A DNA stretch of 64,000 bases from contig NZ_CP007031.1 of NCBI RefSeq assembly GCF_000224005.2, forward strand, positions 1,041,501 to 1,105,500. The letters run 5' to 3'. Below the pieces are notes generated by a model. That model had not been told where the DNA came from and ran no database searches. It worked only from the letters and a program-made list of their open reading frames with translations. Shown here in pieces: positions 59,398-64,000 of the stretch. This DNA is from Marichromatium purpuratum 984. GTDB taxonomy: Bacteria; Pseudomonadota; Gammaproteobacteria; Chromatiales; Chromatiaceae. A program made the position numbers and the translations under genes. Position 1 is the first letter of the stretch. Each line of letters opens with the position of its first letter.

Positions 59398-60627
59398 ATG
59401 ACCGTCACCAATATCGCCCACGCACTCGGGCTCCACATGCACCAACCCCCGGGTAATCTGCGCCTGCTGATCGAGGCCAGCCCCTGGGAGGCCGAGCAGA
59501 TCATCCGTTGTTACGAACGGGTGGTGCGCTATGCCGAGCACTTTCGCGATGTCTCGGTGTTACACGTCGGTTTCTCCGGGGTGCTGCTCGAGCAGTTGCT
59601 CGATCCCGAGGTGGTCGCGCGTTATCGCACCGTCGTCGACATCCCGGCGATGCTCGATCGATATCGTCGGGCGACCAACATCGAGCTGGTGGGAACGGGG
59701 TATTCGCACCCGATCTTCCCGTTGATCGCGCGCGCCGACTGGGCCGAGCAACTGGCACGGGGGCGGGCCCTGGTGGAGCGCGCCTTCGGTCGCGCGCCGC
59801 GTGGGTTCTGGCCGCCGGAGCTGGCCTTCACCATGGAGATGATCCCGGCGCTGGTGAAGGCCGGGTACGACTATGTGGTGGTCGACGGTGGCCATGTGCG
59901 CCCGGCCGATGGCATGAGCGACGTGTTGCGTCCCTATCTGGCCTGTCATGATGGCGCCTGCATCCGTGTGGTGCCGCGCGATCGTGCCCTCTCCGGCGCG
60001 CAGCAGTCGGGGCTGGAGCCTGATGGCTTCGAGCGCGAGGTCTGCCTCCGTGCCGCACGCTCGCCACGCCCCCGCGAGCCGCGTTTGCTCACCACTTGGT
60101 GCGACGGCGAGAATGGTGTCTGGTTGCGTCAGACCCACGAGCAGGCGGGTTTCTTCGGTCACTTCTTCGCGCCGCAGATGGCGCGCTGGCGCGATGGCGA
60201 GAGCATGATCCGTCCGGTGTCGCTCGGATGCTATCTCGATGCCTTCCATCCACGCGTCCACGCGCGGGTTCAGGCGGGTTGCTGGAACATCGATGCCGAT
60301 GTCGGCGCCGAACTCTCGCGCTGGACCGGCAGCCGGATGCAGCGCGCGGCGGTGGCCGAACTGGCGAGACTGAGCGAGCGTTACTGGAGTCTGTTGCGTG
60401 AACGCCGCGAGGATGACGATGATGGCCATCTGGCGCGCGCTCGGCAGTTGATCCTCGAGGCCGAGACCAGCTGTTATCTGTACTGGGGCGAATCCTGGTT
60501 GCCGTATCTGTATCAGCGCCTCGAGGCGGCCGCGCGCACGCTGGCGGCATTCGCGGGAGAGGACGGTTCGGCGCCGCCGCCGACGTATCGCTCGAACGAT
60601 CTGATGTTGACCGATGCCGAGGTCTGA
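59398..60627 (+). CDS. Glycoside hydrolase family 57 protein
   Basis: The 409-residue protein has GH57 motif 1 LHMHQPPG (H13-x-H-Q-P), FSGVLLEQLLDP (motif 2-like), the nucleophile in FWPPELAF (Glu141), and the acid/base in TTWCDGENGVW (Asp236). The family includes amylases, 4-alpha-glucanotransferases and branching enzymes. Its place between glgX and glgA argues for a glucan-modifying role, but which one cannot be decided. Cytoplasmic: no signal peptide. Confidence 0.88.
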   Translation: MTVTNIAHALGLHMHQPPGNLRLLIEASPWEAEQIIRCYERVVRYAEHFRDVSVLHVGFSGVLLEQLLDPEVVARYRTVVDIPAMLDRYRRATNIELVGTGYSHPIFPLIARADWAEQLARGRALVERAFGRAPRGFWPPELAFTMEMIPALVKAGYDYVVVDGGHVRPADGMSDVLRPYLACHDGACIRVVPRDRALSGAQQSGLEPDGFEREVCLRAARSPRPREPRLLTTWCDGENGVWLRQTHEQAGFFGHFFAPQMARWRDGESMIRPVSLGCYLDAFHPRVHARVQAGCWNIDADVGAELSRWTGSRMQRAAVAELARLSERYWSLLRERREDDDDGHLARARQLILEAETSCYLYWGESWLPYLYQRLEAAARTLAAFAGEDGSAPPPTYRSNDLMLTDAEV

Positions 60628-60633
60628 TGGGCC

Positions 60634-61464
60634 TTGCTTGAAGAGGAGCGCACAGCGATCGATATCCACCAAGACTCCCGCGCGGACGAAGTCGGGGCGC
60701 GTCCCGGCGAAGAGGCCGGTGCGGTGATGGCCGATCCGGCGCCGATGGACTTCCCTGCGTTGCGGCGTGGCAGCGAAGTGGTGCTGTTCGAGCGTGCTGC
60801 GGGTGGTGTCGGGGCGAGCTGGAGCCTTTCCTCGACCGACGTGGCGCGCGCTACCGCGCTCTTCGGTCCCGGGGGGGCGAGTCCGGTGGTGCGGCTGCTG
60901 CGCGCAGCCCCGGGCACCGGCGACCGGCTGGTGACGGAGCGGGTGGTGCGGACACGGGTGAGCGGTGGCGCGGATGGCAGGATGGTGCTCGCGGAGAGAC
61001 CGCCGAGCGGTGATTATTGCGCCGAACTCGGACTCTCCGACGGCGCCGAGGGTTGGGTGATGATCGCCCGCTCCGAGCCCTTCGCGCATGGACTCGGGCT
61101 CGATGTCGATGTCGAACGTGTGCGGCGCGCTGTGGTGGCGCGGCGCGCTGTCGCCGCCTCGGTGTCGGTCGCTGCACCTGCCGATGTGCCGGAGCGGGAT
61201 GATGCGCGATTGGTCGACGAGGTCCCGCCGAGGCTGGAGTATGCGCGACCCTCGCCCCGCGCCGAGGGCGTGATGGTCGAGGCGCGGTTGTGTGTCTCGG
61301 GCTGGGCGCCGCCGGGGCGCGAGATCGATCTGTTCGGTCAGCCGTATCGGGTGGGACCGGGGGGGCGCTTCCAGTTCGAGTGCCGGGTCGACGACCCTGA
61401 GCTGCTGCGCGCGATCCTGGCGCAGCATCCGCCGGCGCTGGCGCCGCGCGCCGAGGAGGACTGA
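60634..61464 (+). CDS. DUF4912-domain protein in the glycogen cluster
   Basis: The 276-residue product carries a DUF4912-like domain (about 45-165: a SEVVLFERAAGG strand, ASWSLSS, the GDYCAELGLSDGAEGW core and IARSEPFAHG). A second, beta-rich piece (about 215-268: VMVEARLCVSGWAPPG to FQFECRVD) resembles the domain's C-terminal part. Its function is unknown. A TTG at 60634 is used; an ATG at 60727 is possible. Only 3 bp separate it from glgA, so a glycogen-linked role is likely. Confidence 0.75.
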   Translation: MLEEERTAIDIHQDSRADEVGARPGEEAGAVMADPAPMDFPALRRGSEVVLFERAAGGVGASWSLSSTDVARATALFGPGGASPVVRLLRAAPGTGDRLVTERVVRTRVSGGADGRMVLAERPPSGDYCAELGLSDGAEGWVMIARSEPFAHGLGLDVDVERVRRAVVARRAVAASVSVAAPADVPERDDARLVDEVPPRLEYARPSPRAEGVMVEARLCVSGWAPPGREIDLFGQPYRVGPGGRFQFECRVDDPELLRAILAQHPPALAPRAEED

Positions 61465-61467
61465 GCG

Positions 61468-62931
61468 ATGCGCGTGGTCATGGTCGGCGCCGAGTGCGCG
61501 CCCCTTGCCAAGGTCGGCGGGCTCGGCGACTTCACCCAGGGGCTGGCGCGCGCCCTGGCCGCGACCGGCGTCGAGGTCCAGGTGTTGCTGCCCTATTATC
61601 GCGGGCTGCTGGCGGAGCCTTTCGTCTCGCGGCTCGAGCCGCTCGACGAGCCGCTGTCGATCCCGCTCGACGGGGCCGTGCTCGAGTGCGCCTGCTGGCG
61701 GTTGCGGGTCGAGGGGCTCGACTGCGTTCTGATCGATCCGGCAGGTGACTGGTTCAGTCGCTCGCGTATCTATGGCGAGCCCGACGACGGGCTGCGCTTT
61801 GCGCTGTTCGCGCGTGCGGCCGATGCGCTGCTGCGTCGCCCCGGATGGCGGCCCGACATCGTCCATTGTCACGACTGGCAGAGCGCGCTGTTGCCGGTGC
61901 TGCAACGGGCCGTGCCGGATGCCGGCGACGTCTCCGCTCGAATCTGTCTCACCCTGCACAACCTTGCTCATCAGGGGCTGGTCGAGCCGGCGGTGCTGAC
62001 GCGTCTCGGGGTCGATGTCGGGGCGCTGCTCGATCCGGGTCCACTCGACGACCCCGCCGTGCCGGGACGGGCCAATCTGCTGCGTGGCGCCATCCACTGC
62101 GCCGACTTCGTCAACACCGTCTCGCCGCGCTATGCCTGGGAGGTGCTGCACACCGAGCAGGGCATGGGGCTGCAGAGGGTGTTGCAGTCTCGTGGCGACA
62201 GTTTCGGTGGCATCCTCAACGGTATCGATGACGCGGTCTGGGATCCGCAGACCGATCCACTGATCCCCGTCCGCTATGCTCCTGACACCCTGTCGCTCAA
62301 GGCCGGCAACGCTGAGGCGTTACGCCGACGTCTGGGGTTGCGCGCGCGCGCCGCGCCGATCCTCGCCGTGGTCAGCCGGCTCGATGCGCAGAAGGGGGTC
62401 GAGCTGATCCTCGGCGGGATCGACAGCGCGCTCGCGCTCGGCTGTCAGGTGGTGCTGCTCGGCTCGGCGCCGGATCCGGCGGTGGCCGCGCGCTTCGCCG
62501 CTCGGCGTGAGGCCCTGGCCGACTGTCCCGATGCCCATCTCGAACTCGCCTTTGACGAGGAGTTGGCCCATCTCATCTATGCCGGTGCCGACATGATCCT
62601 GGTGCCGAGTCGTTACGAACCCTGCGGACTGACCCAGTTGATCGCGATGCGCTACGGCACCCTTCCCCTGGTGCGTCGGGTCGGCGGTCTGGCCGATACC
62701 GTGATCGACGCCAATCACAGCGACCGCCCTGCCGGCGAGCGCAACGGCTATCTGTTCGAGGCGCAGACGACCGAGGCGGTCCATAGGGTCCTGGCGCGTG
62801 CGGTCTGGCTGTGGCGCCATCACCCGGAGCATGTCGATCGCCTCAGGGACAACGGGATGCGTGCCGATCACAGTTGGCGGCGTCCGGCGACGCGTTATCT
62901 CGACCTCTATCGCGGGCTGCTCGGCGCGTGA
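61468..62931 (+). CDS. glgA: Glycogen synthase (GT5)
   Basis: GlgA elongates alpha-1,4-glucan from ADP-glucose. The 487-residue GT5 protein has the ADP-glucose loop AKVGGLGDFTQGLARAL at its start, IVHCHDWQSALLPVL, the VSRLDAQKGVELIL segment and the C-terminal active-site SRYEPCGLTQLIAMRYG. It is the last plus-strand gene; glgC, glgB and glgP are not in the window. Confidence 0.95.
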   Translation: MRVVMVGAECAPLAKVGGLGDFTQGLARALAATGVEVQVLLPYYRGLLAEPFVSRLEPLDEPLSIPLDGAVLECACWRLRVEGLDCVLIDPAGDWFSRSRIYGEPDDGLRFALFARAADALLRRPGWRPDIVHCHDWQSALLPVLQRAVPDAGDVSARICLTLHNLAHQGLVEPAVLTRLGVDVGALLDPGPLDDPAVPGRANLLRGAIHCADFVNTVSPRYAWEVLHTEQGMGLQRVLQSRGDSFGGILNGIDDAVWDPQTDPLIPVRYAPDTLSLKAGNAEALRRRLGLRARAAPILAVVSRLDAQKGVELILGGIDSALALGCQVVLLGSAPDPAVAARFAARREALADCPDAHLELAFDEELAHLIYAGADMILVPSRYEPCGLTQLIAMRYGTLPLVRRVGGLADTVIDANHSDRPAGERNGYLFEAQTTEAVHRVLARAVWLWRHHPEHVDRLRDNGMRADHSWRRPATRYLDLYRGLLGA

Positions 62932-63232
62932 TCCCGACGCCGGGGGGCGGCCTGTTGTTCGCGCTTGGCTCGGGACGGATGAGACGGCAGCCAGCCCCTT
63001 CCGATTGGTCGTGGACTCAGCCACCCTCGGCGTGGCGATCGCCTCGAGGGTCGCTGTCGTCTCGAATTGCGATGCGTTTGTCGATGCAGACCGGTACGAG
63101 TTTCGCGTCAAGACCGGTCGCGGGCGTGTTGGCGCGTCGACAGGGCTTGGTACGGTTGACTGTCGCCGCTTTTCCGACCCCAAGGGGCATCGAGCGACCG
63201 CTCGATTGCCGCCCTGGCGCACACCCCGTGGT
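62932..63232. other. 301-bp gap between convergent glgA and hoxW
   Basis: No gene is supported. GACCGGT is directly repeated (63089-63095 and 63113-63119). The only strong structure is the ATCGAGC/GCTCGAT hairpin listed next; no promoter is evident. Confidence 0.5.
63189..63206 (-). terminator. Hairpin near the 3' end of hoxW
   Basis: ATCGAGC (63189-63195) / GCTCGAT (63200-63206) with a 4-nt loop, followed on the minus strand by CCCC-TT-GGGG. No T-tract, so it is a weak candidate for the end of the hydrogenase transcript. Confidence 0.4.
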
Positions 63233-63700
63233 TCATGGGCGCGACTCGTCGCTCGGCGTTTGCTCGAGCAGGCGCTCGATGTGGGTGCGTACCGCCGGGA
63301 TCATCCGCGCGACCTCGGGCGAGAGCCGATAGCTGGCGTAGTCGAGCGAGGCGGCGCCGACCGAGAGCAGCCAGGCCGTCGGGCGGTGATCGTAGAGCGC
63401 CTCGCACCAGGCGAGCAGCTCGCGCGGGTCGAGGAAGTGGGCCATGCTCGATCCGCCGGCGCGGCTCGGGTCGAGACGCTGACAACGGATCTCGCCGGGC
63501 GCGGTGTCGAGTGCGGCGTCGAGGAAGATCACCCGGTCACAGTCGAGCAGCTCCGGGATCAGGTCGGCGGTGAGGATATGACGGGCATGGACCCGCAGGC
63601 GCGGATCGCTCGCCTCCGCTTCGAGTTGTTCGGCGAGCAGCGGGCCGAAGGCATCGTCGCCGCGGATCGGGCTGCCGTAGCCGAGGATCAGGACTGGCAT
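63233..63700 (-). CDS. hoxW: Hydrogenase maturation protease HoxW
   Basis: This endopeptidase (155 residues) clips the C-terminal tail of the hydrogenase large subunit after nickel insertion. It has the family start ILGYGSPIRGDDAFGP (first Asp of the Ni site), FLDAALD (second Asp) and the His in SSMAHFLDP. Its start overlaps hoxH by 13 bp, and HoxW is normally encoded directly after hoxH. The Hox type rather than HyaD/HupD is inferred from the neighbour. Confidence 0.88.
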   Translation of the reverse strand: MPVLILGYGSPIRGDDAFGPLLAEQLEAEASDPRLRVHARHILTADLIPELLDCDRVIFLDAALDTAPGEIRCQRLDPSRAGGSSMAHFLDPRELLAWCEALYDHRPTAWLLSVGAASLDYASYRLSPEVARMIPAVRTHIERLLEQTPSDESRP

Positions 63701-64000
63701 GTGCGCTCCAGGCGGTCGAGCGGCTGGCCGCGGTGATCGCGCAGCTCGATGACCAGCGGCATCTGGCCGACGGCGTGCGAGGCGCAGGACAGACAGGGGT
63801 CGTAGCAGCGGATCACCGCCTCGACGCGGTTGAGCATGCCCTCGCGCAGATCGTTGCCGTCGACATAGGCCGCGGCGACCTGGCGGATGCTCTGGTTCAT
63901 CGCCAGGTTGTTGTGTCCGGTGGCGATCACCAGGTCGACCCAGGTGATCAGCCCCGCCTCGTCGATGCGGTAGTGGTGCATCAGGGTGCCGCGCGGGGCC
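63688..64000 (-). CDS. hoxH: [NiFe] hydrogenase large subunit HoxH, C-terminal part
   Basis: The window ends inside this gene; about 103 C-terminal residues remain. The L2 active-site motif YDPCLSCASH is present with the two nickel-cysteine ligands. After it comes the expected cleavable tail AVGQMPLVIELRDHRG... that HoxW removes behind His. The sequence (APRGTLMHHYRIDEAGLI) fits the soluble bidirectional NAD-linked group 3 hydrogenases. hoxEFUY would be upstream, beyond the window. Confidence 0.88.
   Translation of the reverse strand, partial: APRGTLMHHYRIDEAGLITWVDLVIATGHNNLAMNQSIRQVAAAYVDGNDLREGMLNRVEAVIRCYDPCLSCASHAVGQMPLVIELRDHRGQPLDRLERTCQS

Noticed and set aside
59560-62151. 863-codon open frame antisense to the GH57, DUF4912 and glgA genes
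   Set aside because: Low-complexity Arg/His-rich product with no motif; shadow of three well-supported plus-strand genes.

Overview
The window is about 64 kb of GC-rich chromosome from a gammaproteobacterium. Three gene orders are classical for that class: glnD-map next to rpsB-tsf-pyrH-frr-uppS-cdsA-dxr-rseP-bamA-skp-lpxD-fabZ-lpxA-lpxB-rnhB; nrdR-ribD-ribE-ribBX-ribH-nusB-thiL-pgpA; and ubiG-mupP-yciK. A Hox-type [NiFe] hydrogenase, a cobalamin-assembly set, a glycogen cluster and acetate uptake together suggest a purple sulfur bacterium (Chromatiaceae-like). No photosynthesis gene is visible, so that family placement is inference.

Layout. 1-2663: tail of a TonB-dependent receptor, then cobT-cobC-cobS. 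2677-5034: two small lipoproteins and a periplasmic coiled-coil protein. 5104-7337: a heptanucleotide repeat, the 4.5S SRP RNA and dnaX. 7507-10936: ybaB, recR, hinT and minCDE. 10965-18314 (minus strand): map, glnD, dapC, dapD, yffB and dapE. 18315-33280 (plus strand): the ribosomal protein / translation factor / isoprenoid / envelope-biogenesis superoperon, with its own promoter and a structured rpsB leader. 33281-34726: repeats around a DUF4124 gene. 34727-39120 (minus strand): ubiG, mupP, a squalene/phytoene-synthase-like gene, a degenerate SDR and an MFS transporter. 39327-47107 (plus strand): glyA, then nrdR to pgpA. 47163-49809 (minus strand): a PilZ protein and the actP-yjcH acetate symporter pair. 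50435-56974: DUF2333, a second Cys-rich lipoprotein, a YheT-like hydrolase, tolC, aroC and an MFS permease. 57089-62931: glycogen genes (glgX, a GH57 enzyme, a DUF4912 protein, glgA). 63233-64000 (minus strand): hoxW and the end of hoxH.

The most unusual feature is a dispersed composite repeat seen at seven places: about 5.1, 14.7, 33.3, 33.7, 34.5, 43.1 and 59.2 kb. A complete copy has two inverted arms of about 33 bp, each built from three 9-bp units of the type CGCAAAGG. The arms enclose and/or are flanked by arrays of a 7-bp unit (GCCGCCA and variants, up to 13 in a row). The copies sit between genes and interrupt otherwise compact operons such as ribE/ribBX. I see no transposase and no CRISPR geometry. 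Other points of interest are two distant lipoproteins with nearly the same ten-cysteine framework, an SDR that has lost its catalytic Ser and Tyr, a RibBX with a dead-looking cyclohydrolase domain, and a DUF4912 gene inside the glycogen operon.
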